Assembly (NCBI RefSeq): GCF_023701695.1
Contig: NZ_JAJOZC010000001.1
Span: 6,695,894-6,759,893 of the forward strand
DNA from: Streptomyces sp. RKAG290
GTDB lineage: Bacteria; Actinomycetota; Actinomycetes; Streptomycetales; Streptomycetaceae
Direction: 5' to 3'
DNA: 64,000 nt
The notes beneath the pieces were generated by a model, which saw only the letters and a program-made list of their open reading frames with translations, did not search any database and was not told where the DNA came from. Made by a program: the position numbers and the translations under genes. Shown here one piece after another: positions 48,964 to 58,025 of the stretch; within the stretch, counting starts at the first letter, position 1; every line of letters starts with the position of its first letter.

Positions 48964-49524
48964 ATGCCTCGCATCGAACCGCTCCACCCCCCGTACCCTG
49001 CGTCCGTCGAGCACGCGCTCCGTCGGTGGATGCCCCCCGACGTGCCGCACGAGCCGCTCACCCTGTTCCGGGTGCTGCACCGCAACCCCGAACTGGCCTC
49101 ACGCATGTTCGCCCTGGGCGCCGGACTGCTGGGCCACGGGCTGCTCCCCGCCGCCGACCGTGAGATCGTCATCGCCCGCGTGACCGCGCGTACCGGCTGT
49201 GCCTACGAATGGGGAGTGCACGCCGCCACTCTCGCCCGGCAGGCCGGGCTCAGCCCGGAACAGCTCCGGGCGACCACCGGCATCGACCCCGGCACCGCCA
49301 CCTCATGGCTGCCGCGCCATCAGGCACTGCTCGACGCCGTCGACGAACTGCACGAGACGGCGCAGCTCTCGCAGTCGGTCTGGGATGCCCTGCGGATCCA
49401 CTACGAGGAGGCGCAGCTGCTCGAACTCCTCGTACTGACCGGCTGGTACCGCACCATCAGCTACCTGGCCAACGGCCTCCTCCTGGAGGAGGAGCCCTGG
49501 GGCGCCGGCTTCCCGGCGGGGTGA
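48964..49524 (+). CDS. Carboxymuconolactone decarboxylase (CMD) family protein
   Basis: A 186-residue AhpD-like protein. 'VTARTGCAYEWGVHAATLAR' (about 72-91) holds the CMD motif with one Cys and a His; the second Cys of AhpD's CxxC is absent (C-A-Y-E), so thioredoxin-like chemistry is doubtful. Streptomyces relatives are often regulated by HxlR or TetR proteins next door and linked to redox or aromatic stress. Divergent from HxlR. Confidence 0.87.
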   Translation: MPRIEPLHPPYPASVEHALRRWMPPDVPHEPLTLFRVLHRNPELASRMFALGAGLLGHGLLPAADREIVIARVTARTGCAYEWGVHAATLARQAGLSPEQLRATTGIDPGTATSWLPRHQALLDAVDELHETAQLSQSVWDALRIHYEEAQLLELLVLTGWYRTISYLANGLLLEEEPWGAGFPAG

Positions 49525-49643
49525 CCGCAGCCACCCCGCAGCCGGGGGACGGCGGGCTGTCGCGCGGGTCGGGGTGCCGCCCTGCTCGGGCGCGGGACCA
49601 CGACCTCGGAGCAGCAGGACCGCGGCGCGCGCTGCGGTGCGGG

Positions 49644-50960
49644 TCAGCGGCGGGGCGGGACGCGCAGGGCGAGCAGGGCGGTGTCGTCGCTGGCCCACCC
49701 GGAGTGGTGGGATCCCAGGATCCGGGTGATCCCGTTGACGGTGGCGGCAGCGTCCAGGCCGTGGCAGTCGGCCAGGGACCGGGCGAGGGCGTCCTCGTCG
49801 AACATCGGCCGTGCGGCCCCGACGGTGTGCCGGGACCGGGCTTCGCAGGCGCCGTCGGTGTAGAGGAGCAGAAGGTCGCCAGGGCTGAGGCGGAACCGGA
49901 CGTCGCTGAGGGTCACATGGTCGAAGACGCCGAGGAGGGTGCCCGGTGTGCCGAGTTGATGGACGCGTCCGTCGGCGCGGCGTACCAGGGCCGGCGGATG
50001 GCCGGCCAGCGCGAGACGTCCGGCGAGGCCCGAGGGCGTGAGGCGGAAGGTGGTGTACACGGCGGTGAGGAAGCGTGGGGAGTTCTGTTCCCGCATCGCG
50101 GTGTTCAGGCGCCGGAGGAGATCGGCGGGCGACGGGTGCTCGCCGGCGTCGGCGCGGACGGTGTAACGGGCCATGGCGGTGACCTGCGCGGCTTGGATCC
50201 CTTTGCCGCAGACGTCTCCCAGCACGGCACCGAAGCCCGAGCCGCGGGTGCGGAAGAGGTCGTAGAAGTCGCCTCCCACCTCCACGTGCTCTCTGTCGCT
50301 CTGCGAGGCGGGCAGGTAGGTGGCGGCGGTCTCGAGACCGGGGACGGGGCGAAGCGCCGGGGGAAGCATGCCCTGTTGGAGGGTGTGGGCAAGGTCCGCG
50401 GACAGCTGGTGGGCCTGCTGGGAGGCGGCCAGCGACTGACGGAGGTGGACTTCCGAGGAGACCGAACGGGCCAGGGTGGCGAGGGTGGTGAGATCCGCCG
50501 GGGTCCACTCGCGCGGGGCGTCGTCGATGACGCAGAAGCTGCCGAGGACCTCACCGCCGGGGCCCAGCAGCGGATAGCCGGCCCACGCGCCGATGTTCAT
50601 CGGCACCAGGGACGGATGGTCCCGGGTGCGGGGATCGGCAGCGGCGTCCCCGACTATGAAGGGGCCCCCCGCAAGGCCGACGAGGAAGTAGCAGAAGCTC
50701 TCCCCGACCGGACTCTGCCGGTCGGCCGTCTCGGTGGCGTCGACACCGAAGCAGGACTTCCAGAACGAACGGCTGCCGTCGACCAGCGTGACGAAGGCCC
50801 GCCCCGTGCCGGTTATCCGCGCCGCGAGCGAGGACAGGTCGTCGAAGACGTTCTCCGGGCCGGTGTCCAGCAGGCCGGTGGCAGCAACCGCCGAGAGCCT
50901 GGCGGGGTCGGAAAGCGCTGCGGGGAGCCCGTCGGCCCGCACCCCACCCGCGAACTCCAT
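49644..50960 (-). CDS. GAF-SpoIIE (PP2C-type) serine phosphatase
   Basis: A 438-residue protein: a GAF domain (about 20-170, 'FVTLVDGSRSFWKSCFGVDA') followed by a SpoIIE/PP2C phosphatase domain (about 200-435). Metal-binding Asp residues are in 'VEVGGDFYDLF', 'GAVLGDVCGKG', 'LLYTDGACEARS' and 'ASDDTALLALRV'. Such enzymes dephosphorylate anti-sigma antagonists in RsbU-like stress pathways; the GAF domain senses a small ligand or light/redox signal. No sigma, RsbV or RsbW gene is adjacent, so the partner is elsewhere. The start ATG 50958-50960 has GAGGG upstream; a GTG five codons earlier is possible. Confidence 0.93.
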   Translation of the reverse strand: MEFAGGVRADGLPAALSDPARLSAVAATGLLDTGPENVFDDLSSLAARITGTGRAFVTLVDGSRSFWKSCFGVDATETADRQSPVGESFCYFLVGLAGGPFIVGDAAADPRTRDHPSLVPMNIGAWAGYPLLGPGGEVLGSFCVIDDAPREWTPADLTTLATLARSVSSEVHLRQSLAASQQAHQLSADLAHTLQQGMLPPALRPVPGLETAATYLPASQSDREHVEVGGDFYDLFRTRGSGFGAVLGDVCGKGIQAAQVTAMARYTVRADAGEHPSPADLLRRLNTAMREQNSPRFLTAVYTTFRLTPSGLAGRLALAGHPPALVRRADGRVHQLGTPGTLLGVFDHVTLSDVRFRLSPGDLLLLYTDGACEARSRHTVGAARPMFDEDALARSLADCHGLDAAATVNGITRILGSHHSGWASDDTALLALRVPPRR

Positions 50961-51188
50961 CACTACCCTCTCCACCCACTTCGTTCACCGGATATCCGCG
51001 ATGGCCCGGATCAGGTAACCATGGCCTGCGCCCGGCTGTCACCTCGCCGGAGGGCGGGGCTCCGGGGGGCGTGCCGGAGTGATGTCCCGGCCGCGACGCG
51101 TGACGTCGGACCGGCGGGCGGCGCGGGTCGCTCCCTGTCCGGCGACGGTGCCGACGTCGTCGTGGAACGGGCGCATAGGATCGCCGGT

Positions 51189-51929
51189 ATGGCATTGCGA
51201 CCTGTTCAGGTGAACATAAAGGCCCTTGACGACTCGGCGGTGGGCCGCTTCTGGGCGGACGCGCTCGGCTGGGGTGTTTCCAGCGAGGGACCGGGCGTGA
51301 CCAACGTCGAACCCGGCGGCGGCTTCGTCTGGCCTGACGCGGCCGCCGTCTGCATCGACGTCGTGGCCGTCCCGGAGCCCAAGACGACGACGAAGAACCG
51401 CGTGCACCTCGATCTCGCCACCACCTCCGCGAGCCATCAGGCGGAGTTGGTCGCGCGTCTGAAGGCTCTCGGTGCGACGCCCGCCGACGTGGGCCAGGGC
51501 GACGTGCCGTGGACGGTCCTCGCCGACCCGGAGGGCAACGAGTTCTGCGTGCTGGAGCCTCGGGAGATCTACCGGGACACCGGACCGGTCGCCGCCGTGG
51601 TCGTCGACTGCGAGGATCCGCGTGCCATGGCCCGGTTCTGGGGCGAGGCGATGGACTGGACCCTGCACGAGGTGACCGACGATTGTGCGGTGCTGCGCTC
51701 CGCCAAGGGTGTCGGCCCGTATCTCGAGTTCCTCCGCTCCGGCGCGAAGACCGTGCCGGACCGCGTCCACATCGACCTGCTGCCCTACGCCGGAGACGAC
51801 AGGAGTGCGGAGGTGGACCGGCTGCGGACCCTCGGCGCCACCGACCTCGACCTCGGTCAGGGCGACGTCTCGTGGACGTGCCTGGCCGATCCCGAGGGGC
51901 ACGAGTTCTGCGTCCTCGGCCGGGCCTGA
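51189..51929 (+). CDS. Tandem VOC (glyoxalase/bleomycin-resistance-like) protein
   Basis: A 246-residue protein made of two VOC domains (about 1-122 and 128-246), each ending in the same motif: 'DPEGNEFCVLEP' and 'DPEGHEFCVLGRA'. The duplicated halves show an internal gene duplication. The metal-ligand His/Glu pattern (His in 'NRVHLDL' and 'DRVHIDL', Glu in 'NEFCVL'/'HEFCVL') is retained in both. Possible dioxygenase, isomerase or drug-binding protein; the substrate is unknown. The start is ATG 51189; a much longer open frame upstream on this strand is antisense to the phosphatase and is not coding. Confidence 0.88.
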   Translation: MALRPVQVNIKALDDSAVGRFWADALGWGVSSEGPGVTNVEPGGGFVWPDAAAVCIDVVAVPEPKTTTKNRVHLDLATTSASHQAELVARLKALGATPADVGQGDVPWTVLADPEGNEFCVLEPREIYRDTGPVAAVVVDCEDPRAMARFWGEAMDWTLHEVTDDCAVLRSAKGVGPYLEFLRSGAKTVPDRVHIDLLPYAGDDRSAEVDRLRTLGATDLDLGQGDVSWTCLADPEGHEFCVLGRA

Positions 51930-51993
51930 AGCGGAGCACTGACGACCCCCGCCGGGCCGGACGGAGGGCCCGGGTGGTCAGCGGGGGTCCGGG

Positions 51994-52260
51994 TCAGATG
52001 GTGGGGGACATCTTCCTGGCCGTGCTGCAGTGCCCGGCCTTGTGATGACGCCACAGCTGGACCACGGTCCAGGCCAGCAGGACGGTGAACACGGCCAGGA
52101 ACAATCCCGCGACCCCCACCTGTCGCCCGCCCGCCGACCGGTCCTGCTGGAGAACCAGCCCCAGCACGGACAGCAGCACCCCCGCCGCGTACACCGAGCG
52201 AACACGCCTCAGTTGGCGCACCATGCGAGGAGCAAGAGCAACACGCTTCACCAGAGCCAT
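51994..52260 (-). CDS. Small membrane protein
   Basis: An 88-residue protein with two membrane segments ('VYAAGVLLSVLGLVLQQ' and 'VAGLFLAVFTVLLAWTVVQL') and a basic N-terminus (MALVKRVALAPRMVRQLRRV). The C-terminal 'RHHKAGHCSTARKMSP' has two His and a Cys. No family recognised. It is flanked by unrelated genes. Confidence 0.6.
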   Translation of the reverse strand: MALVKRVALAPRMVRQLRRVRSVYAAGVLLSVLGLVLQQDRSAGGRQVGVAGLFLAVFTVLLAWTVVQLWRHHKAGHCSTARKMSPTI

Positions 52261-52401
52261 ACTTACCTCACTACCCACCTGCTCCGGGAGTAGACCGTTC
52301 CGGTCCTCCCCGCTTCCACCGGTCCGGCGGGGCTCCACCGGACCGGGCGGTTCCGCGGGCCGAGCAGGCGGTGTCGTCCCTCGCCGGCTCAGCCCGCGCC
52401 G

Positions 52402-52761
52402 TCAGAGATCGCTGTCGATTCCGGTGACGGCCGGTGTTCCCAGCGGTGCGTCCTCAGCTGAGAACCCTGTCTCCTGCAGCGCCGTGGACACCAGTGCGGA
52501 CGCGTCGAGTTCCGCTTCGTACCGGTCCGTGGCTTCGACTTCCAGGCGGATGGAGAAGGTGCCGTCGTCGTTGAGGGTCAGCAGGTCGAGTCCTTCGCTT
52601 CTGCTCAGGTCCGTGTGCCGCTTGGCCAGCTTCTCCTCCAGGGCCGCACGGGAGGTGTCGGTGATCTCGGTGACGAACGTTCCGGGGACTGTGATGACAA
52701 AGGTGGTCACGACGGCTCCTGTCTCCATTGCGTAAGCGGCGTGTTGTCCGGCTTCCCCCAT
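52402..52761 (-). CDS. Hypothetical protein with alpha/beta pattern
   Basis: A 119-residue protein without signal peptide; the likely core is 'VVTTFVITVPGTFVTEITDT' followed by helices and 'LDLLTLNDDGTFSIRLEVEA'. The start at ATG 52759-52761 is supported by GGAGCTGAAA just upstream; an ATG at 52728 is the alternative. I do not recognise the family. It lies between a small membrane protein and an ABM-like protein on the same strand, but gaps over 100 bp argue against one operon. Confidence 0.6.
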   Translation of the reverse strand: MGEAGQHAAYAMETGAVVTTFVITVPGTFVTEITDTSRAALEEKLAKRHTDLSRSEGLDLLTLNDDGTFSIRLEVEATDRYEAELDASALVSTALQETGFSAEDAPLGTPAVTGIDSDL

Positions 52762-52876
52762 TTTCAGCTCCGAACCGGTGCCGGGGGCTATCCGGGCGAT
52801 GCCCGGCGCGTGCCCGAGCCGTCCAGGCGTTCGACGGCATCGGAACGCGTCGGAGAGCCGGGCTCCGCCCCGGCGC

Positions 52877-53176
52877 TCAGAGCCCCAGTCCGCCCACGAC
52901 CTTCAGCTCCTGCCTGGTGAACTCCCCGTTGAGCATCGGCATCGCCCGGCCGATGGCTGCCTTGACCTCGGGCAGCTCCAGCGAGGCGTCGTGATCCTCC
53001 TTGGACCGCCACACCTCGGTGACCCAGATCGTGTTCTCGTCATCCTCGGACACGCTCACGAGGTACTGCTCGCATCCCGCGGCGCGAAGACCGTCCAGGC
53101 CGCTCAGCAGCAGCGAGACGACTTCGTCGCGCCGGCCGGGCCGGGTGCCCATGGAACCGATGTAGCCGTACCGCAT
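52877..53176 (-). CDS. Antibiotic biosynthesis monooxygenase (ABM) domain protein
   Basis: A 99-residue single-domain dimeric alpha-beta barrel protein: 'MRYGYIGSMGTRPGRRDEVV', 'CEQYLVSVSEDDENTIWVTE', 'VWRSKEDHDASLELPEVKAA'. ABM proteins include quinone-forming monooxygenases, heme-degrading enzymes and stress proteins; no cofactor is visible from sequence. AAGGAG lies 7 nt before the ATG. Single gene. Confidence 0.88.
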   Translation of the reverse strand: MRYGYIGSMGTRPGRRDEVVSLLLSGLDGLRAAGCEQYLVSVSEDDENTIWVTEVWRSKEDHDASLELPEVKAAIGRAMPMLNGEFTRQELKVVGGLGL

Positions 53177-53473
53177 GAGGTGCTCCTTGTGGGGCGCGGC
53201 TGTGCGGCGCCCAGCGGGAACCGGCGGGCCCGACCACGCTGTTGTGGCAGTCGTGGGTGCACTCCGAGCGATCCGGCCCCCGCCCGACGCGTCGCGTTCT
53301 CAGCCGGAGGATGAGGGTGACCGTCCGGTCGTCATCGTAGTCGGTCAGCGCGTCGCCGCCCGGAAGATCCGCGACGCCCCGATACTTCGGCATGAATCCG
53401 GCACAACCATCCGGGCCCGTTGAGGGTCACATCAAGTGGGAGCAAACGGCTCTCAGTTCCACAAGGGGGAAAA

Positions 53474-53923
53474 ATGAGGATCAAGCGCAATGTAGCGGTC
53501 GCAGGAGCGTTCACCGCACTGGCGGTGGGCGCCACGACCATGCTCGCCACGACCGCCTCGGCCGCACCCAACGTCACACCGCAGAGCGTCTGCGGCAGCG
53601 CCTACAAGACCGTGAACTCGGCACCCATCAGCTCGCTGGGCACCGTCTACCTGACGTACAACTCCTCGAACGGGAAGAACTGCGTCGCGACCATCCGCAC
53701 CAACCCGGGCAAGGCCAAGGACATGGGCACGTACGTCTACGTCCCCGACACCGACGAGTGGGCCGGTGACTCCGGCCGTTACACGTCGTACGCGGGGCCG
53801 GGCTACGTCTACGGCAAGGGCCACTGTGTGAGCTGGGGCGGCAACATCGACAACGTGTACGTGTCGGTGGACAACTCCAACTGCGCGTCCCTCAAGGAGC
53901 ACCGGGTCACCGAGGTCCGCTGA
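53474..53923 (+). CDS. Secreted SapA-like (spore-associated protein A) protein
   Basis: A 149-residue exported protein: signal peptide MRIKRNVAVAGAFTALAVGA ending 'ATTASAA', then a mature domain of about 115 residues with four Cys (in 'VCGSAYK', 'GKNCVATIR', 'GHCVSWGG' and 'NSNCAS'), suggesting two disulfides. 'TVYLTYNSSNGKNCVATIR' and 'YTSYAGPGYVY' closely resemble streptomycete spore-associated protein A, whose function is unknown. The ATG follows AAGGGGGAAAA. Confidence 0.8.
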   Translation: MRIKRNVAVAGAFTALAVGATTMLATTASAAPNVTPQSVCGSAYKTVNSAPISSLGTVYLTYNSSNGKNCVATIRTNPGKAKDMGTYVYVPDTDEWAGDSGRYTSYAGPGYVYGKGHCVSWGGNIDNVYVSVDNSNCASLKEHRVTEVR

Positions 53924-54071
53924 TCCGGCTGCACGCCCCGTGCCGACGCGGCGTCGCCCGCTCTGCCGGACGTGACACCGCCCGCTGCCGGATGTCCGGC
54001 AGGGGGCAGGTCGTTGAAGGCCCCGGGCCCCGCCGCCATGTCAGTGCGGCGGCGAGGGGACGGGAGCGGGA

Positions 54072-56195
54072 TCAGGGGGCGGTGCCCCAGGAGAGTGCGC
54101 CGGTCACGTACACGCCGATCTTCGACGCGTCGGCGAAGGTGGTGCTGGCCGAACGGCTGTAGTCGTCGGCCTCGTTGAAGTTGGACCAGTCGCTCTTGTT
54201 GAGCCGCAGCTGCATCTCACCGGTGGAGGCGCCGGCGGCCAGCGTGCCGCTGCCGAAGCCGACCTCCAGGTAGTGACTGGCACCGGCAGCCGAGCCGCCG
54301 GAGGACTTCACGCCGTGAGTCAGGTTCCCGCAGCCGATCACCGCGTAGTCGCACGCGGTGCCGAAGGTGGAGGCCCCGGCCTCGGGAGTGAACCAGTAAC
54401 GCACCTTCACCGTGGACAGGTCCACCGCGGCGCTGCCGGTGTTGACCAGTTGCAGACCCATCCGGATCTGGTTGTCGGTGGCGGAGGAGTCGTTGTTCTT
54501 GTACTGGACCTTGAGGGCGCCCGTACCGGTGCCGCCGCCCGCGGACGTGGTGGCTGAGAGCGCGCCGGATGCCGCCGAGACGTTACCGGCCGCGTCCTTC
54601 GCCTTGACCGTGTAGCTGTAGGCGGTCGAGGCCGTCAGACCCGTGTCCGTGTACGAGGTCGTGGTGGAGGAGCCCACCTTCGTCCCGCCCCGGTACACGT
54701 CGTAGCCCGTCACACCGGTGTCGTCGGTCGACGCGGTCCAGGACAGCGAGACGCTGCTGCTGGTCTTCGCCGTGGCGGTCACACCGGTGGGTGCGGTCGG
54801 CGCCTGGGTGTCGTCGTCACCGCCACCACCGGGCGTGCCGTCGAGCGGCGGGTAGGCGTTGCGCACGAGCTCCTGGAACTGTGCGGAGAACCAGTGACCC
54901 GCGAGCGGGGAGTTCGGCAGTGCGCCGGTCAGGCTGTTGCCGTTGCGGCCGTTACCGGTGTACGTGGGGTCGCACATCCGGTCGAAGCCCTTGCCCTCGT
55001 CGTTGTCGATGGGGGCGCTGTTGCCGTCCGACTCGCCCGGGGGCTTCGCCCAGACGTACGCGTCGATGCCGGGCTCCGGGGCAGCGGTGGGACGCTCGCC
55101 GATGCCGGCGCCGGTCTGGTTGCACCAGTTGCCGGCGTGGATGCGGCGGTCGACCCGGCCGCCGTTGATGTAGGCGTCCACACTGGTCTGCGGACCGGGG
55201 CCGGCGGGACGGTCGGCGCCGCCCCAGCCGTTGCGGGCCGTGTCGATCAGCATGCCGATGTTCGAGGCGAAGCCCTGGCTCACCAGCTCGGTGCGCAGCG
55301 CCTGGGCGAACGACAGCTCATCGACGTAGTAGTTCCAGTCGATCCACTTGGACTGACGGACCTGGGTGCCGTTCACCGTGTCGGTGACCTTGAAGTTCGG
55401 CTCCTTCAGGGCCGAGTAGTTGGCCGTGTTCACGATGAAGCCCGTGACGTCGGCGACCGTGGCGCCCTCGGACGTGGCGGCCTTCTTGAACTCCTGTGCC
55501 GCCGGGACGAAGTTGGAGTCCCAGCCGAGCCAGCCGTGGTGGGCGGCGTCGATGTAGTTGTAGACGTTGGGAATGGCACCGAGGGTGTGCAGGGCGTAGC
55601 CGACACCCTTCTCGTAGTTGCCGTTCGCCTTCATCGTCGCGCAGGCGTCGGTGGAGCCGGCCGAACCACCGGCGTTGGTGACGATGTTGGGAAGCGAGTC
55701 CGGCTCGATGATCGTGACGATGCGCAGGCTCGCGTACGCCGGGTCGGCGAGGATGTCGGAGATCGGGTCGATGTACTCGTCCTTGTACCGGCCGAGTTCC
55801 GTCGGGCCGAGCTCACCGTTGGACGCCAGCGCGGCGCAGTCCCGTCCCGGCAGGTCGTAGATGACCACCTGGAACAGGTTCGCGCCCTGGTCCAGTGCCG
55901 TGTCGAGGTGCTCGCGCAGCCCCTTCGCGTCGGCCGAGCCCTCGATGGCCGCGATGCGGTCCATCCAGACGAAGGCCGGTGTGTCGGCGATGGCCGCGCC
56001 ACCCGGTTCGGCCGCGGCCTTGGCGGACCAGTCGGGGTTCACGTACGCAGTGGCGCCCACGTAGGGGTTGTCGACCCGGGCCGCCGCCGAGGCGGGGGTG
56101 GGGATGGCGACTGCCAGCGCCGCACCCATGGCCAGGGCGGAGAGTGCGGCCAGCCTTCGGCGTAGCCCGTGCATGATGGTGCCTCTGGTTCTCAT
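54072..56195 (-). CDS. GH6 cellobiohydrolase/endoglucanase with FN3 and CBM3
   Basis: A 707-residue secreted cellulase: signal peptide (to about residue 37, 'PTPASA'), GH6 catalytic domain (about 42-455), FN3 (about 468-550) and CBM3 (about 558-707). GH6 landmarks: 'VVIYDLPGRDCAALASNGEL' and the catalytic acid region 'TIIEPDSLPNIVTN', plus 'ARNGWGGADRP' and 'EPGIDAYVWAKPPGESDG'. The long form with 'KGFDRMCDPTYTGN' suggests a cellobiohydrolase acting from non-reducing chain ends. Last gene of the GH10-GH48-GH12-GH6 cluster; 252 bp separate it from GH12, so it may also have its own promoter. The start is ATG 56195, with ATG 56174 possible. Confidence 0.93.
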   Translation of the reverse strand: MRTRGTIMHGLRRRLAALSALAMGAALAVAIPTPASAAARVDNPYVGATAYVNPDWSAKAAAEPGGAAIADTPAFVWMDRIAAIEGSADAKGLREHLDTALDQGANLFQVVIYDLPGRDCAALASNGELGPTELGRYKDEYIDPISDILADPAYASLRIVTIIEPDSLPNIVTNAGGSAGSTDACATMKANGNYEKGVGYALHTLGAIPNVYNYIDAAHHGWLGWDSNFVPAAQEFKKAATSEGATVADVTGFIVNTANYSALKEPNFKVTDTVNGTQVRQSKWIDWNYYVDELSFAQALRTELVSQGFASNIGMLIDTARNGWGGADRPAGPGPQTSVDAYINGGRVDRRIHAGNWCNQTGAGIGERPTAAPEPGIDAYVWAKPPGESDGNSAPIDNDEGKGFDRMCDPTYTGNGRNGNSLTGALPNSPLAGHWFSAQFQELVRNAYPPLDGTPGGGGDDDTQAPTAPTGVTATAKTSSSVSLSWTASTDDTGVTGYDVYRGGTKVGSSTTTSYTDTGLTASTAYSYTVKAKDAAGNVSAASGALSATTSAGGGTGTGALKVQYKNNDSSATDNQIRMGLQLVNTGSAAVDLSTVKVRYWFTPEAGASTFGTACDYAVIGCGNLTHGVKSSGGSAAGASHYLEVGFGSGTLAAGASTGEMQLRLNKSDWSNFNEADDYSRSASTTFADASKIGVYVTGALSWGTAP

Positions 56196-56447
56196 TGCGG
56201 CTCCGTGCTCCTCTCGTACGCCTGCGGAAACTCCCCGCAGACGGGTTCGTGGGGTGTGACTCGGGGACGGCCGGGCCGTTGGGGCTCGGTGCCCCCGTCA
56301 GGCCGGCGTCGGCGGCCTGCGGTGCGTCGGTGAGGACGGTGGTGGTGCCCCGATGGCGGGCACAGCGGGGCGGTGGTCAACCCGCCATCGGGAGTGCGGA
56401 GTCGTGTCCGGGCCGAGGACCTCTCGTTTGGCGAGGCCGGCGACCGG

Positions 56448-58025
56448 TCACGGGGCGGCGCCCGCGGTCAGGACACCGTTGACGTACACGGCGACCTTCG
56501 AGGCGTCGGCGAAGACGGTGTTGGTGGCCCTGCTGTAGTCGTCGGCCTCGTTGAAGGCGGACCAGTCGCTCTTGTTGAGCCGCAGCTGCATCTCACCGGT
56601 GGAGGCGCCCGCGGCCAGGCTGCCGCCGGTGAAGCCGACCTCCAGGTAGTGGTCCGCGCCCGGCCCGGCGGAGCCGGACGACGCCACCCGGTGGGTGACG
56701 GACCCGCAGCCGATCACCGCGTAGTCGCACGCGGTGCCGTACGAGCCGGCTCCCGGCTCGCCGCTGAACCAGTAGCGGAGGGTGACGTCCCTCAGGTCCA
56801 CCGCGGTGGCGCCGGTGTTCACCAGCTGCAGGCCGGGCCTGATCTGGTTGTCGCCCGGCGACGAGTCGTTGTTCCGGTACTGCGCCTTGAGCGCGGCGGT
56901 CGTCCCGCCGCCCGGCCGGGTGCTCGCGGTGACCGCCGAGGAAGCCGCCGAGGTGTTCCCGGCCGCGTCCCTGGCACGCACGGTGTAGCTGTGCGAGGAC
57001 GAGGCGGCAAGTCCGGTGTCGGTGAACGAGGCCGAGGCCGAGGAGCCGGCCTTCACCCCGTCGCGGTAGACGTCGTACCCGCTGACTGCGGTGTCGTCCG
57101 AAGCCGGGTTCCAGGACAGCGAGACCGAGCTGTCGGTACTTCCGGTCACGGCCACGCCCGTCGGCGCGGTCGGTGCCTGGGTGTCCTCCCCGCCCCCGCC
57201 GGGCTCCGTGCTCGCCGCGAAGGAGAACTCGTTCATTCCCAGGCCCTGACCGCCCTGCCAGATCTCGAACCCGGCCTCCGCGTCGATCAGGTAGTGCGCG
57301 GGGCTGATGGAGCCGCGCCCGACGCCATCGTCGATCAGGCCCTTCACATCGAAGTCGGTGAGCGCGGTGGCGCCGCCCTGGAGCACGTACGAGATCACCT
57401 TCCAGCCCGAGGCACCAGGCCCGGTCCAGACGTCCCAGGTCCTGCCGTCGAGCTGCACCGTGGCGGTGCGGGAGCCGATCGGCTGGACACCGCCGCGATG
57501 GTTCATCCAGATCATCAGCTCGGTGCCGTCCGGCTGGTCGTCGGTGACCGGCGCCGAGTTGAACCAGATGTCCATCGACACGTTGTACGCGCCGGAGCCG
57601 ACCTGGGTGGTCGACCAGTCGGTGCGCACGCTCTCCAGCTCGTCCACCCGCAGCGGCAGCCCGCTGTCCGAGGTGCACAGGCCCCAGTGGCAGCCCTTGT
57701 AGCTGGAGGGGTACGTGGCCGGGGCGCCGTTCGTCGGCAGGGAGAACGAGGACTTGGTGACGCTCCAGGCTCCCGTGTCCGGGTCCACGGCGACGCACTG
57801 CTCGGCCTCGGAGTTCCACTCGTTCTGCTGGTAGAGGTACTGGCCGTCCTGCAGTTCGGTGGTCCCCCACGGGGTGCAGTCGGTGGCCGGTGCCGCGGTC
57901 GCCGCCGAGGCGCCGGTGAGCATCGACGCCGCGGCGAGCACGACGGCCGCCACCGCCCCGGCCACCGCCGGGAACCTTCGGCCGGGGCGTCCCCCGGGCG
58001 CGCCCTTCACGGGGTGGCCGCTCAC
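56448..58025 (-). CDS. GH12 endoglucanase with FN3 and CBM3
   Basis: A 525-residue secreted enzyme: signal peptide (to about residue 45), GH12 jelly-roll domain (about 48-275), FN3 (about 285-370) and CBM3 (about 378-525). The GH12 catalytic Glu residues lie in 'DGTELMIWMNHRGG' (nucleophile) and 'AGFEIWQGGQGLGMNEFSF' (acid/base). It cleaves internal beta-1,4 bonds of cellulose or xyloglucan. The GTG start overlaps the GH48 stop (GTGA), so synthesis is coupled to GH48, a pairing that makes sense as endo- and exo-enzymes act together. Confidence 0.93.
   Translation of the reverse strand: MSGHPVKGAPGGRPGRRFPAVAGAVAAVVLAAASMLTGASAATAAPATDCTPWGTTELQDGQYLYQQNEWNSEAEQCVAVDPDTGAWSVTKSSFSLPTNGAPATYPSSYKGCHWGLCTSDSGLPLRVDELESVRTDWSTTQVGSGAYNVSMDIWFNSAPVTDDQPDGTELMIWMNHRGGVQPIGSRTATVQLDGRTWDVWTGPGASGWKVISYVLQGGATALTDFDVKGLIDDGVGRGSISPAHYLIDAEAGFEIWQGGQGLGMNEFSFAASTEPGGGGEDTQAPTAPTGVAVTGSTDSSVSLSWNPASDDTAVSGYDVYRDGVKAGSSASASFTDTGLAASSSHSYTVRARDAAGNTSAASSAVTASTRPGGGTTAALKAQYRNNDSSPGDNQIRPGLQLVNTGATAVDLRDVTLRYWFSGEPGAGSYGTACDYAVIGCGSVTHRVASSGSAGPGADHYLEVGFTGGSLAAGASTGEMQLRLNKSDWSAFNEADDYSRATNTVFADASKVAVYVNGVLTAGAAP

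Noticed and set aside
49209..51929. A 906-codon open frame on the plus strand ending in the VOC protein
   Set aside because: Most of it is antisense to the GAF-SpoIIE phosphatase, low-complexity and without family character; only the part from 51189 is coding.
56593..58021. Extension of GH48 to about 1,400 residues
   Set aside because: Created by a one-base gap in the CBM3; the restored frame ends properly at 58022.
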